DNA from: Cellulomonas alba
Lineage (GTDB): Bacteria; Actinomycetota; Actinomycetes; Actinomycetales; Cellulomonadaceae
Assembly: GCF_030362835.1 (NCBI RefSeq)
Contig: NZ_JAUCGQ010000001.1
Coordinates: 558,001 to 622,000, forward strand
Direction: 5' to 3'
DNA: 64,000 nucleotides
Below the pieces are notes generated by a model. The model saw only the letters and a program-made list of their open reading frames with translations. It was not told the origin of the DNA and made no database searches. Of the stretch, positions 16,544 through 25,825 are shown piece after piece. Made by a program: the position numbers and the translations under genes. How positions within the stretch are numbered: position 1 is the stretch's first letter; every line of letters begins with the position of its first letter.

Positions 16544-18331
16544 TCAGCGCGCGGTTGCTCCCGGCGAGGGCGAAGCCGTCTCGGGTGAACTTGGGCCCGG
16601 CATCGCCGTGTCGGTGCGCGCGACGGGGTTCGGCACGGGCCACGGCAGCCGGTCGCTCACCGCGACCGACGCGTCTGTCCGCACCTGGACGAGCTGGTAG
16701 TCGAGGAAGCGGCGCGTCGCCGGGTCCCAGCGCAGCACGGTCAGCTCGGCCGTGCCGTTGAGCGGACCGATCGTCGGCCTGCCGAGCGTCGCGCCCGCGC
16801 TCGACGAGCTGATGTACCGGACCCCCGTCCCCACCTGCTCGGGACCGAACCGCTTGTGCAGGTGCCCCGAGATCTGCGCGGGCACGCACCCGGACTCGAG
16901 CGACGAGAGGCCGACGTCGGGCGTGTGGATCAGCAGGAGGTCGACGCCGTCCTGGTCGTGGCAGGCGGTCTCGGCGAGCCGCGCGCCCTCGTCGAACGTC
17001 GACTCGGCGCCGGTCTGTGCCGTGCCGCTGCCGAGGCGGGTCTCGTTCGGGTCGTGGTCGCCGAGGATGCGCATGCCGTCGGCCGTGACGACCTTGCCGG
17101 ACAGCACCGTCGCGCCGGCTCGCCCGTACCGCGCGCTCGTCTGGCGCGAGTCGTGGTTGCCGGGCGACGTGACGAGGTCGACGCCCTTCGGGATCGCGTC
17201 GGCGAACGTCGTGACGCAGAACTGCTCGACGGTCGTGCCGTCCATGGTCGTGTCGCCCGCGTCGAGCACGAGGTCCGCGTGGCTGCGCGACGCGAGCGTG
17301 TGCACGAGCGGCGCCATGCCGACGTTGCAGTGCAGGTCGGACATGAGCACGACCGTGACGAGGTCCTCCGGGCTGGTGGTCGGCGTGGGGGTGGGCGTCG
17401 GGGTCGGGCTCGGTCCGATGGTCTCGCCCCCGGTCGGGAGCGCGAGCGGCGGCACGGTCGGCGCCTCGAGGCCCGCGGGCGTCGTGGGTGACACCGTGGC
17501 CTCGGGGGTCGCCGCCGCCTCGGCCGCGGCTCGCTGGTACGCCTCCCGCTGGTCGATCGACGCCTGCCGGTTGGTCCACGCGGCGACGAGGTTCCTGTCC
17601 GCGCGGGCGTAGAACCGCTGGTTGTTGCGGTAGGCCGCGACGGCCTGCGCGCCGTAGGTGTCGATGACGCCGCCGAGCCGGCCCGTCACGCGCGCACCCG
17701 CGAGCGGCGTCCCGGCGAACACCGGCGACGCGGGCTCCCCCTGCGGGCCGCGGTCGCCACCCGCCGAGCTCGCCGTCAGCACGGCGAAGCCGACCAGCGC
17801 GAGCGCGCTCCCCACGGCGATCTGCCGACGGTGCGGCGCGACCTGCACCGTGAGCTCCCGCCGCCGCGCCGGGCCCAGCAGCCAGCGCAGCAGCCACCAC
17901 GCGCCCACGAGGCACACGAACCAGGTCGTCGCACGCACGACGGCGTCGCGGACGAGCGCTCGGGCGGCCGCCTCGACCGTCGGCCGCGGGGCCGAGAAGA
18001 GCTGCACGTAGCCGTGCAGGTCGGTGCCGAGCGCGGCGAGCGTCGTCGCCGACGTGACCTCGGTGAGCCCCTCGGGGATCTCCTGGACCGTCACGTGCAC
18101 GCCGAGCGTCAGCGGCAGGGGCGAGTCGATCTGCAACGTGCCGAGCGGACCGAGGTCGAGCGTCACGGTGTCGTCGGTCGTGACGGCGTAACGCGCCTCG
18201 TGCGGGCCGAGGCTCCCGTCGGCGGACGCGGTGGTGACACCCATGACGAGCGAGAACAGCGCGGTGAGCACGAGCAGCACGACGCCCGGCCAGCGCCTGC
18301 GCCGCGCTGCTTGCGTCGTCGGCTCCGTCAT
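16544..18331 (-). CDS. Membrane-anchored metallophosphoesterase
   Basis: The protein has 595 residues. A membrane helix lies near residue 15-38, and two more (ATTWFVCLVGAWWLL, IAVGSALALVGFAVL) flank residues ~145-215. A Pro/Thr-rich linker (TPTPTPTPT) precedes the catalytic domain. The calcineurin-like motifs appear in order: SDLHCN near 330, LDAGDTTMDG near 350, SPGNHDS near 390 and ISGHLHK near 488, all retaining metal ligands. The catalytic part should face outside. The substrate is unknown; a phosphodiester in the envelope is likely. The ATG is preceded at seven nt by TAGGGT (18339-18344), which overlaps the -10 box of the divergent SRPBCC gene. Confidence 0.88.
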   Translation of the reverse strand: MTEPTTQAARRRRWPGVVLLVLTALFSLVMGVTTASADGSLGPHEARYAVTTDDTVTLDLGPLGTLQIDSPLPLTLGVHVTVQEIPEGLTEVTSATTLAALGTDLHGYVQLFSAPRPTVEAAARALVRDAVVRATTWFVCLVGAWWLLRWLLGPARRRELTVQVAPHRRQIAVGSALALVGFAVLTASSAGGDRGPQGEPASPVFAGTPLAGARVTGRLGGVIDTYGAQAVAAYRNNQRFYARADRNLVAAWTNRQASIDQREAYQRAAAEAAATPEATVSPTTPAGLEAPTVPPLALPTGGETIGPSPTPTPTPTPTTSPEDLVTVVLMSDLHCNVGMAPLVHTLASRSHADLVLDAGDTTMDGTTVEQFCVTTFADAIPKGVDLVTSPGNHDSRQTSARYGRAGATVLSGKVVTADGMRILGDHDPNETRLGSGTAQTGAESTFDEGARLAETACHDQDGVDLLLIHTPDVGLSSLESGCVPAQISGHLHKRFGPEQVGTGVRYISSSSAGATLGRPTIGPLNGTAELTVLRWDPATRRFLDYQLVQVRTDASVAVSDRLPWPVPNPVARTDTAMPGPSSPETASPSPGATAR

Positions 18332-18338
18332 CGCGGCC

Positions 18339-18348
18339 ACCCTAAACT
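18339..18348. promoter_or_regulatory. Overlapping divergent leaderless promoters
   Basis: The ten bases ACCCTAAACT contain TAGGGT on the minus strand (18339-18344, seven nt before the metallophosphoesterase ATG) and TAAACT on the plus strand (18343-18348, six nt before the SRPBCC GTG). The two -10 boxes share the TA step, so the two promoters cannot be occupied at once. Confidence 0.6.
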
Positions 18349-18354
18349 CGCCAG

Positions 18355-18849
18355 GTGAGCGCCGCCCGCCGCTACACGCTGACGTCCGTGTGGCGCCTCG
18401 ACGCGCCCGTCGCCCGGTGCTGGGACGTCCTGGCCGACCCGGGCATGAGCTGGCCACGCTGGTGGCCGGGCGTCACCGCGGCCGACGTCGCGCCGACGCT
18501 CGACGGGCTCACGGGCAGCTCCGCCACCCTGCGGTTCCGCACGCGCGTCGGGTACGCACTGCGGCTCGCGCTCGTGATCGAGGACGCCAGCGTGCGGCGG
18601 TGGGTGCGCGTCAGCGCGGCTGGCGACCTCGTGGGCACCGGCCTCGTGGAGCTCGAGGCGCCGTCGCCGACGTCGACGGAGATCCGGGTGCGGTGGGACG
18701 TCGCCACGACGCGGGGCTGGATGAACGTCGCGGCGCCGCTGCTCGCGCGCGGGTTCGCGGCGTCCCACGCGTCAGTGATGCGCGCCGGCGAGCGGGGGCT
18801 GGCCGCCTACCTCGCGGCGGGCGGTGCGGCGGCGGCTACTGGTAAGTGA
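18355..18849 (+). CDS. SRPBCC (START/Bet v1-like) family protein
   Basis: The 164-residue protein opens with TSVWRLDAPVARCWDVLADP and MSWPRWWPGV, the typical beginning of polyketide-cyclase/START-like SRPBCC proteins, and ends with the long C-terminal helix. These bind hydrophobic ligands; the ligand here is unknown. It is leaderless by sequence (TAAACT, six nt, GTG). Its last 14 nt overlap the convergent lipoprotein gene, so the two mRNAs are complementary at their 3' ends. Confidence 0.8.
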   Translation: MSAARRYTLTSVWRLDAPVARCWDVLADPGMSWPRWWPGVTAADVAPTLDGLTGSSATLRFRTRVGYALRLALVIEDASVRRWVRVSAAGDLVGTGLVELEAPSPTSTEIRVRWDVATTRGWMNVAAPLLARGFAASHASVMRAGERGLAAYLAAGGAAAATGK

Positions 18850-20665
18850 CGAGGTCGGGCCTCGGGCTCACGCGGTAGGTCTGGCGCGGCGAGAGCATCG
18901 GGTGGTCCTCGTCGACGAAGTTCTTCCAGCCCCAGTGCACGTGCGGCGCGCCCGCGCGGATCGTGCGCCACGTCCCGGCCTTGGCGGGCTGCGAGCCCTG
19001 CCCGTCGACGTGGATGACCATCGCCAGCTCGTCGCGCGACGTGTCCAGGTCGTCCCGGTCGCGCACCATGCGCAGCGAGAACTCGTGGACGACGAACAGC
19101 TTCTGCGGCAGCGCGTGCGACGCCGTGAGATCGGCGAGCCAGTCGACCACCCGGTTGATCTCGGCGACGTCGACCGAGCCGATCTGCCGCAGCGGCTTCT
19201 GCTTGGGCGTGAGCCGCCACTCGGGGTCGAGCGCGAGGCCGACGTACGGCAGCTCGAGCAGCGACTGGTAGCGCTTCGCCTGGCTGAGGAAGTCCGCGCG
19301 TCCGGGCTGGAGGTCGAGCACGACGGCCTGGCCCTGGGCGCCCGCGGCCTCGACGAGCGGGCGCAGCGCCGCGACGGACCGCTCGCGGGAGTAGTCGCCG
19401 TCCTCGCCCTTCCCCGCCGACGCGATCGTGGCGATGATCTCGACCGCCGGGACCACGGTGTCGTGCGTGTACCGGCGGTACCGGTCCGCGGTCCGCGCCG
19501 CGCGCGCCACGGTCTGGGGCACGCCCTGCTCGCCGAGCACGCCGAGCGCGCTCGTGCCCGGGGTGCCGTACAGCGCGACGTAGCGCTTGCCCGGGGCGCC
19601 CGGCAGCGCCGGGAACACCAGCTGGCCGCCGCCGGGCGCGAGCACCCCGGTCGACGCCGCGCGAACGCGCGAGGCGAGGCGCGCCGGGTCGCCGAACGCC
19701 GCGCCGAACGCGATGACGTGCGCCGGTCGGGCGGCGGCGAAGGCGCGCACCGACGCCGTGGTCGAGCGGGGGTCGCCGCCGGGCGCGTCGAGCACCGGGA
19801 GGCCGGCCGCGCGGAACGTCGCGAGCGCGGCGACCGGCGCGACGCCGACGCCGACCACGGCCGCGGCGTCCGCGCCGGGCGCGGGGGGCGTGGTCGCGGG
19901 GAGGGCGGGCGCGTCGGGGGTGGGCGACGGTGTCGGCGCGGGCGACGCGGGTGCCGGTGACGGCGAGGTCGGCGGCGTCGGCGTCGGCGTCTCGGTCGTG
20001 CTCGGCACGGGCTTCGCCGCCGGGGGCTTCCAGCCCGCCGGGACGAGCGCGACGGGCGCCACGGGGTTGAGCGCGCGCACGGCCGCGGGGCCGCCCCCGG
20101 CGGGCACGACCGTGGTCCGCGCGATGCCCGCGCCCGTGACGGCTGCGAGCGAGCGCGCGTCGGCCCCGGCGGGCAGTCGGGCGACGACGGCCTTCGCGGG
20201 CACGCCCGCGGTCGACGCCGCGCCGACGACGAGCACGGCCACGGGGTCGAGCCGCGCGAGCTCGCGCGTCACGTCCGCGCTCGCCGCGGCGCTCGTCAGG
20301 AGCTCCGGCGCGCCGACCGCCACCGCCGCGGACGCGGCGGTGAGCTGGCCCGGGCCGTCCGACGCGGCCGCGAGGACGACCACCGGCGCCCGGACGAACA
20401 GCGCTCGGGAGGCCTCCACCGCGGCCCGCTCGGGCGTCGCGGCGGGGAGCACGGTCGCGGCGGCCGACGGGGCACGCACGACCGCCGCGGGCGGCGCCGC
20501 CGAGGCCGGCCCGGCGTCGGCGGGCGCCGATGCCGTCGACGAGGCCGCGGGCGCGGGGTCCCCGACGCGCGTCCCGATCGTGCACGCCGCGAGCGTCGCG
20601 GCGAGCGCAGCGGCAGTCGCGAGGGCGACGACCCTGCGCGGCACGGGCTGGGCTCGGCGAGGCAT
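18836..20665 (-). CDS. Secreted lipoprotein with cell-wall-binding-type region and glycosidase-like C-terminus
   Basis: The protein has 609 residues. A lipobox (ATLAAC) at about residue 28 marks it as a lipoprotein. Residues ~75-190 and ~270-350 are Ala/Val-rich alternating units resembling cell-wall-binding repeat 2 modules, split by a Pro/Thr/Ser linker. From about residue 370 (KRYVALYGTPGTSALG) a different domain begins, with alternating strands and helices and acidic strand ends (VVLDLQPGR, YVGLALDPEW, VIHVDGQG), like a TIM-barrel glycosidase, though I cannot name the family. TAGGGT at 20672-20677 lies six nt before the ATG. A wall-associated enzyme is likely. Confidence 0.7.
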   Translation of the reverse strand: MPRRAQPVPRRVVALATAAALAATLAACTIGTRVGDPAPAASSTASAPADAGPASAAPPAAVVRAPSAAATVLPAATPERAAVEASRALFVRAPVVVLAAASDGPGQLTAASAAVAVGAPELLTSAAASADVTRELARLDPVAVLVVGAASTAGVPAKAVVARLPAGADARSLAAVTGAGIARTTVVPAGGGPAAVRALNPVAPVALVPAGWKPPAAKPVPSTTETPTPTPPTSPSPAPASPAPTPSPTPDAPALPATTPPAPGADAAAVVGVGVAPVAALATFRAAGLPVLDAPGGDPRSTTASVRAFAAARPAHVIAFGAAFGDPARLASRVRAASTGVLAPGGGQLVFPALPGAPGKRYVALYGTPGTSALGVLGEQGVPQTVARAARTADRYRRYTHDTVVPAVEIIATIASAGKGEDGDYSRERSVAALRPLVEAAGAQGQAVVLDLQPGRADFLSQAKRYQSLLELPYVGLALDPEWRLTPKQKPLRQIGSVDVAEINRVVDWLADLTASHALPQKLFVVHEFSLRMVRDRDDLDTSRDELAMVIHVDGQGSQPAKAGTWRTIRAGAPHVHWGWKNFVDEDHPMLSPRQTYRVSPRPDLVTYQ

Positions 20666-20800
20666 CGGGTCACCCTAGGGCAGCCGCCGGCCGCCCCCCG
20701 GCGCGCAACGCTGGGTCGCCGTCAACCCGCGCGACATCGGTGCGAGGACGGCGCGAGCGCGGTCCAGCCGCGCCACCGGTCACGCCGGCGCGGCGTCGCG

Positions 20801-21745
20801 TCAGGCGACGGCGACCCGCACGACGTTCCGCCACGGGTCCTCGAACCGCAGCGTCGCGCCGTCGTCCGCCGCCACGACACCGGCGTACGCCAGCCGGCCC
20901 GCGAGCGCGCCGAGGTCGTCCTGCCCGGGCACGGCGATGCGGACCTCGCCGAGGCCGAGCGACGACGCCCGCGGCCCCGCGCCCGCGCTGTTCCACGTGT
21001 TCATCGCGAGGTGGTGGTGGTAGCCGCCGGCGGAGACGAACAGCGCGCCGTGCCACGACGCGGTGACGTCGAAGCCGAGCGCGTCGACGTAGAACGCGCG
21101 GGCCGTCGGAACGTCACCGACCTGCAGGTGCACGTGGCCGACGACCGCCTCGCCGGCGTGCGGCGACTCGAGCGACGCGTCGGTCAGGTGCTCGCCCAGG
21201 AACGCGTTCGGGTCGAGGCGCAGCGAGTCCATCACGACCGTGCCGTCCGCCCCGTGGCGCCACTCGTCGCGGCCGCGGTCCCAGTACAGCTCGACGCCGT
21301 TGCCCTCGGGGTCGGTCAGGTAGAACGCGAGCGAGACGAGGTGGTCGGCCGAGCCGACGTACGTCTGCGGCGCGTGCTGCGCGACCGACGCGAGCGTGGC
21401 GGCGAGCCCGGCGCGGTCGTCGAACAGGATCGCGGTGTGGAACAGCCCGGCGGCGCCGCGCACAGCGGGCGGCAGGTCGGGCATGTGGCGCAGCACGACG
21501 AGCGGTCGACCGGCGCGTCCGAGCGTCACGGCGTCGGGCCGGCCGGCGCCCTCGAACCGGTCGCCCGGGCGGTCGATCACCTCGAGCGCGAGGACGTCGC
21601 GGTAGTAGTGCAGCTGGCGGTCGAGGTCGCCGACGAGCAGCGTGACCGCGTCCATCGCCGTGTCAGCGGCGATCGACTCGTGCGCGCGCTCGACGAGCGG
21701 GGTCGTGGCCGGCGAGCCGTCGCCGGGCCGGGGTGCGGTGGACAT
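20801..21745 (-). CDS. VOC-family ring-cleaving dioxygenase-like protein
   Basis: The 314-residue protein has two glyoxalase/VOC modules. The first includes VTLLVGDLDRQLHYYRDVL and LFHTAILF; the second includes GHVHLQVGDVPTARAFYVDALG and the metal-ligand strand HHHLAMNTW. This matches CatE/YwbC-like catechol-2,3-dioxygenase homologues, which open aromatic rings or act on quinones or hydroquinones. Its ATG has a strong ribosome-binding site (GAAGGAGGCGGC). A palindrome sits between the candidate -35 and -10 boxes upstream, suggesting repression by a MarR- or PadR-type regulator whose gene is not in the window. Confidence 0.87.
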   Translation of the reverse strand: MSTAPRPGDGSPATTPLVERAHESIAADTAMDAVTLLVGDLDRQLHYYRDVLALEVIDRPGDRFEGAGRPDAVTLGRAGRPLVVLRHMPDLPPAVRGAAGLFHTAILFDDRAGLAATLASVAQHAPQTYVGSADHLVSLAFYLTDPEGNGVELYWDRGRDEWRHGADGTVVMDSLRLDPNAFLGEHLTDASLESPHAGEAVVGHVHLQVGDVPTARAFYVDALGFDVTASWHGALFVSAGGYHHHLAMNTWNSAGAGPRASSLGLGEVRIAVPGQDDLGALAGRLAYAGVVAADDGATLRFEDPWRNVVRVAVA

Positions 21746-21770
21746 GCCGCCTCCTTCTCAGGGACGACCC

Positions 21771-21801
21771 AGTGTAGTTGATGTTTCAACCAATGTGTCA
21801 G
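21771..21801 (-). promoter_or_regulatory. Promoter with embedded operator for the VOC dioxygenase gene
   Basis: Minus-strand TACACT (21771-21776) is a good -10 box. GACACA (21794-21799), 17 nt upstream, is a possible -35. The spacer contains GTTGAAACATCAAC (21777-21790), a five-base inverted repeat with a four-base centre typical of a dimeric winged-helix repressor site. It overlaps the end of the CYTH gene. Confidence 0.5.
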
Positions 21802-22439
21802 TCGTGCGCCTCACCCGGCAGGTGGTTGTGCCCCAGCCCCTGGAGGAAGCGCGGCCCGGACGTCGCGAGCTCCGCCTCGAACGCGCCGGCCCACGCGCCG
21901 TACGGGTGGCGGGCGAGGGCGTCGTTCGAGAACCGCGGGTCGTCGGTGACCTCCGTGACGACGAAGTCGGGGACGACGAGGTCGGTGACGGGCCCGCCGC
22001 GCTCGACCTCGGCGACGAGCAGCGGCGCGTTGCCGGCCGCGAACGTGTCGATGACCCAGCCGTCGTCGCCGAGCCACACCGAGTGCCGCGTCTTCGCGAC
22101 GCGCGCCCCCCCGCGGCGCACCAGCTCGAGCCCCATCGCCGGGTCGAGCTCCCGCTCGGCCTCGTACCGCGTGCCCCCCACCATCGGGCCCTTGACCGTG
22201 ATCGCGCAGAAGTCGATCGCCTCGGCGTGCCGGTCGAGCAGCGCGAGCTCGTCGTCCTGCGCGCCGACGACGAGGCCCGGAACGGTGCCCTGGACGCGGA
22301 CGCGGATCGCGTACCCCTCATCGGCCAGGTAGTAGCTCTGGACGATCAGCGCGGGCGCACCGTCGAGCAGGTCGCGCGGCAGGTCACGGACCCAGAACCG
22401 GCGCTCGAACTCGAAGTCGCCGTAGCCGGTGTCGCTCAT
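21798..22439 (-). CDS. CYTH domain protein
   Basis: The protein has 213 residues. It opens with FEFERRFWV, the ExE pair that binds metal-triphosphate in CYTH tunnels, and continues with basic and acidic strands (IVQSYYLADEGYAIRVRVQG, FCAITVKGP, VAEVERG). The family includes class IV adenylate cyclases, thiamine triphosphatases and inorganic triphosphatases; the activity here cannot be told from sequence. The ATG is preceded at six nt by TAGGCT (22446-22451), so it is probably leaderless. Downstream the VOC gene has its own promoter. Confidence 0.85.
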   Translation of the reverse strand: MSDTGYGDFEFERRFWVRDLPRDLLDGAPALIVQSYYLADEGYAIRVRVQGTVPGLVVGAQDDELALLDRHAEAIDFCAITVKGPMVGGTRYEAERELDPAMGLELVRRGGARVAKTRHSVWLGDDGWVIDTFAAGNAPLLVAEVERGGPVTDLVVPDFVVTEVTDDPRFSNDALARHPYGAWAGAFEAELATSGPRFLQGLGHNHLPGEAHD

Positions 22440-22499
22440 GTCGCGAGCCTAGCCACGCGTGCCCTGACCAGCGGGGAGGCCGTGCACCACCGGTCGCGC

Positions 22500-25073
22500 T
22501 CACTCGACCGAGACGGCCTCCAGCACCGGCAGTCGCGCGGCCCGCACGGCCGGCCACGCCGCGGCGAGCACCCCCACGACGACCGCGAGCACGAGCATCA
22601 GGCCGAGGCTCCCCCACGGCACGGCGAGCGTCCGGAGCCCCTGGTCGGCGTACAGCCGGGGCAGCGTCGACGCCAGGGCGACGCCCACGACGAGCCCGAC
22701 GGCCGTGCCGAACACCGCGGTGAGCACCGACTCGACGGTGATCGTCGAGCCGAGCTGCAGGCGGCCCAGGCCCACGGCGCGCAGCAGCCCGATCTCGCGG
22801 GTTCGCTCGATCACCGAGAGCGCGAGCGTGTTGACGATGCCGAGCACGGCGATCACGACCGAGAGCCCGAGCAGCGCGTACAGGATGACGAGCACGCGGT
22901 TCACCTGGTCGGCGAGCTGCGAGACGAACTGCTCCGAGTCGAGCACGCTCACCACGAGGTACGGCCGCACGGCGTCGGTCAGACCGGCGCGCAGCGCGGT
23001 CAGGTCCGTGCCCGGCTCCGCCGTGACGAACACCGTCGTGACCTGCTGCTGCGCTGTCGGGACCAACCGGTCGAGCACGCCCTGGCCGACCACGAGCGGC
23101 ACGCCGAACGCGGGTGAGTCGATCACCGCGCCGATCGTCGCCGGCACCTGGCCGGACGTGCCGACGAGCGTCAGCCGGTCGCCGACCGACCAGTCGCGGT
23201 CGTGCGCCGTGCTCCGCTGGACCGCCACCTCGCCCGCGCGGAGCGCGCCCGGGAAGTCGCCCGCGACGACGTCCGTGCGGATGCTGCGGCCGACCGCGGC
23301 GGGGTCGATGCCCGTGATCGCGAGCGAGCCGGCGGCCCGCGCGTCGGTGCCGGAGCCCACCCGCACGAGCACGCCACCCGATGCGAACGCGTCCGCGGCC
23401 CGCACGCCCGGCACGGCCCGCACGTCCGCGAGCGCCTGCTGCGGCACGGTCGCGCTCGGTGCGACGCGCAGGATGAAGTCGGTCGTCGCCTCGTGCTCGA
23501 CGATCGCGCGGGTCGACGCCTGCGTCGTCGCCGCGATCACCGCGGCGGCGCCGACGAGCGCCATGCCGATCATCAGCGCGCCCGCCGTGTTGGCGGTCCG
23601 GCGCGGGTTGCGCGTGACGTTGCCGCGCGCGAGCCGCCCGACCGGACGCCACGCGACCACGGGCGCACCGAGCACGCGCAGGACCGACCGGGCGACGACC
23701 GGCGAGACGAGGAGCACCCCGAGCAGCACGCCCGCGGCACCCGCCCCGAGCCACGAGCTCGCGCGCGGCGCGTCGGGTCGACGCACCGCGACGAGCACTC
23801 CCGCGATCCCGACCACGAGCACGACGAGGCCGAGCACGGCACGGCGGTGCAGCGACCGCTCCGGCACCGTGACCTCGTCCCGCAGCGCCTCGACGGGCGG
23901 CACGAGCGCCGCGCGGCGGGCCGGGATCGCCGCGGCCACCACGCTCACCGCCGTGCCGACCAGCACCGACACCACGATCGTGAACCCGTCGACCGGGATG
24001 CGGCCCGCGAGGTGCATGCCCAGGTTCGCGAGCACGGTCCGGAGCAGCACCACCAGCCCGAGGCCGCCCGCGAGCCCGAGCGCGGCGCCCACGACGCCGA
24101 CCAGCGCCGCCTGCAGCACGATCGAGGCGAACACCTGCAGCGGCGACGCCCCGACCGCGCGCAGCAGGGCCAGCTCGCGCATCCGCTGCCGGACCCACAT
24201 CGCGAAGGTGTTCGCGATGATGAACGCGCCGACGAACAGCGCGATCGCGGCGAACACCAGCAGGAACGTCGTGACGAACCCCAGCAGCGACATGATCTGC
24301 GCGCGGGCCTGCGCACGCTCGGCGTCGCCCGTGACGACGCGCGCGTCGACGTCCGCCGCATGCACGACGGGCGCGAGCCGCTGCACGAGCTCGTCCTGCG
24401 TCACGCCGGGGTCGCCGTTGACCGCGACGTGCGCGACGTCCCCGTCGGGCGCGAACGCGGCCTGCGCGGTCGCCGGGTCGAGGAACACCACGGTCGCGCC
24501 CGCGAGCGCCGCACCGACGCCCAGCTCCCCCACCACCGTGACGGGCTGGATCTTTCCCCCGACGACGACCCGCGTCCGGTCGCCGAGCGCCAGGCCGGAC
24601 GCGCGCAGGGTCTGCGACTCCAGCCCGATCTCCGACCCGTCGCGCGGCGCGCGGCCGGCGACGAGGTGCGTCGCGCGGTCCCGGGGGTCGTAGCCGAACG
24701 CGAACGACGGCGCCTGCGAGCTCTGCACGGCCGTGCCGTCGGCGCCGACGAGCACCACGGGACCCTGCAGGTCAGGGATCGCGGCGGCGACGCCGTCGAC
24801 CCGCTCGAGGTCGTCCACCAGCGTCAGCGGGACGCGGTTGTACTGCGTGCCGGCCGACAGGTCGGCGCCGCTCGGGCCGCCCGCCTCGTGGGAACCGCGC
24901 ACGTACGCGTCGCCGAGCGTCGTCGTCGCGACGATGTCCGAGAACGTCGAGCTCAGCATGCTGCGCAGCGCGAACGTGCCCGCGACGAACGCGACGCCGA
25001 GCGCGACGGCGAGCACCGACAGCGCGAACCGCACGACGTGCGCCCGGATGCCGCGCAGCGCGACGCGGATCAC
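22500..25073 (-). CDS. ABC transporter permease, FtsX/MacB type (two-module)
   Basis: The protein has 857 residues. A first membrane helix (residues ~12-35) is followed by a periplasmic MacB-like domain, three helices of an FtsX domain near 245-375 (ending PARRAALVPPVEALRDE), two more helices, a second extracytoplasmic domain and a second FtsX domain near 735-850 with the same PAVRAARLPVLEAVS ending. This duplicated form works with one ATPase and moves lipids, peptides or antibiotics, or acts mechanically on the envelope. The GTG start overlaps the ATPase stop by four nt (GTGA). Confidence 0.92.
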   Translation of the reverse strand: MIRVALRGIRAHVVRFALSVLAVALGVAFVAGTFALRSMLSSTFSDIVATTTLGDAYVRGSHEAGGPSGADLSAGTQYNRVPLTLVDDLERVDGVAAAIPDLQGPVVLVGADGTAVQSSQAPSFAFGYDPRDRATHLVAGRAPRDGSEIGLESQTLRASGLALGDRTRVVVGGKIQPVTVVGELGVGAALAGATVVFLDPATAQAAFAPDGDVAHVAVNGDPGVTQDELVQRLAPVVHAADVDARVVTGDAERAQARAQIMSLLGFVTTFLLVFAAIALFVGAFIIANTFAMWVRQRMRELALLRAVGASPLQVFASIVLQAALVGVVGAALGLAGGLGLVVLLRTVLANLGMHLAGRIPVDGFTIVVSVLVGTAVSVVAAAIPARRAALVPPVEALRDEVTVPERSLHRRAVLGLVVLVVGIAGVLVAVRRPDAPRASSWLGAGAAGVLLGVLLVSPVVARSVLRVLGAPVVAWRPVGRLARGNVTRNPRRTANTAGALMIGMALVGAAAVIAATTQASTRAIVEHEATTDFILRVAPSATVPQQALADVRAVPGVRAADAFASGGVLVRVGSGTDARAAGSLAITGIDPAAVGRSIRTDVVAGDFPGALRAGEVAVQRSTAHDRDWSVGDRLTLVGTSGQVPATIGAVIDSPAFGVPLVVGQGVLDRLVPTAQQQVTTVFVTAEPGTDLTALRAGLTDAVRPYLVVSVLDSEQFVSQLADQVNRVLVILYALLGLSVVIAVLGIVNTLALSVIERTREIGLLRAVGLGRLQLGSTITVESVLTAVFGTAVGLVVGVALASTLPRLYADQGLRTLAVPWGSLGLMLVLAVVVGVLAAAWPAVRAARLPVLEAVSVE

Positions 25074-25825
25074 GGCCGGCCCGCGGTCCGCAGCCCGGCG
25101 AGCGCGTCGAGCACCCGTTCGGCCGTCGGGTCGCGCAGCTCGCCGACCACCCGGCCGTCCGCGAGGAACAGCACGCGGTGGGCGTAGCCGGCGGACGTCG
25201 GGTCGTGCGTCACCATGACGACCGACTGGCCGAGCTCGTCCACGCTGCGCCGTAGGAAGCCGAGCACCTCGGCGGACGAGGACGAGTCGAGGTTGCCGGT
25301 CGGCTCGTCCGCGAACACGATCGCCGGGCGGGCCACCAGCGCCCGGGCGCACGCGACGCGCTGCTGCTGGCCCCCCGACAGCTCGGCGGGCTTGTGCGTC
25401 AGCCGGTCGCGCAGCCCGAGCGTGTCCACCACGTGCTCGAGGTGGGCGCGGTCGACGGGGCGGCGCGCGATGTCGAGCGGGAGCGTGATGTTCTCGAGCG
25501 CCGTCAACGTCGGGATCAGGTTGTACGCCTGGAACACGAACCCGACGCGCGTGCGGCGCAGCTGCGTCAGCCGGCGCTCCGACAGCGCGCTGATCTCCTG
25601 GCCGTCCACGACCACGGCGCCGGAGGTCGGCCGGTCGAGCCCCGCGAGGCAGTGCATCAGCGTCGACTTGCCCGACCCGGACGGCCCCATGATCGCGGTC
25701 AGCTCGCCGCGGACGAGGTCGACGTCGACGCCGTCGAGCGCGCGCACCGCCATCGGCCCCTGCCCGTACACCTTGACCAGATCGCGGGCCGTCGCGATCG
25801 CCGTGCCGTCGGTCTGCGTCGTCAT
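25070..25825 (-). CDS. ABC transporter ATP-binding protein, MacB/LolD type
   Basis: The protein has 251 residues. Walker A is GPSGSGKST near residue 45, the Q loop is FVFQAYNLIPTLTALEN, the signature is LSGGQQQR and Walker B is PAIVFADEPTGNLD, the last being diagnostic for the LolD/MacB branch. It energises the permease encoded immediately downstream. The ATG at 25825 was chosen over an upstream frame because it is preceded by a run of G residues that can pair with 16S rRNA and gives the normal family N-terminus. Confidence 0.94.
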   Translation of the reverse strand: MTTQTDGTAIATARDLVKVYGQGPMAVRALDGVDVDLVRGELTAIMGPSGSGKSTLMHCLAGLDRPTSGAVVVDGQEISALSERRLTQLRRTRVGFVFQAYNLIPTLTALENITLPLDIARRPVDRAHLEHVVDTLGLRDRLTHKPAELSGGQQQRVACARALVARPAIVFADEPTGNLDSSSSAEVLGFLRRSVDELGQSVVMVTHDPTSAGYAHRVLFLADGRVVGELRDPTAERVLDALAGLRTAGRP

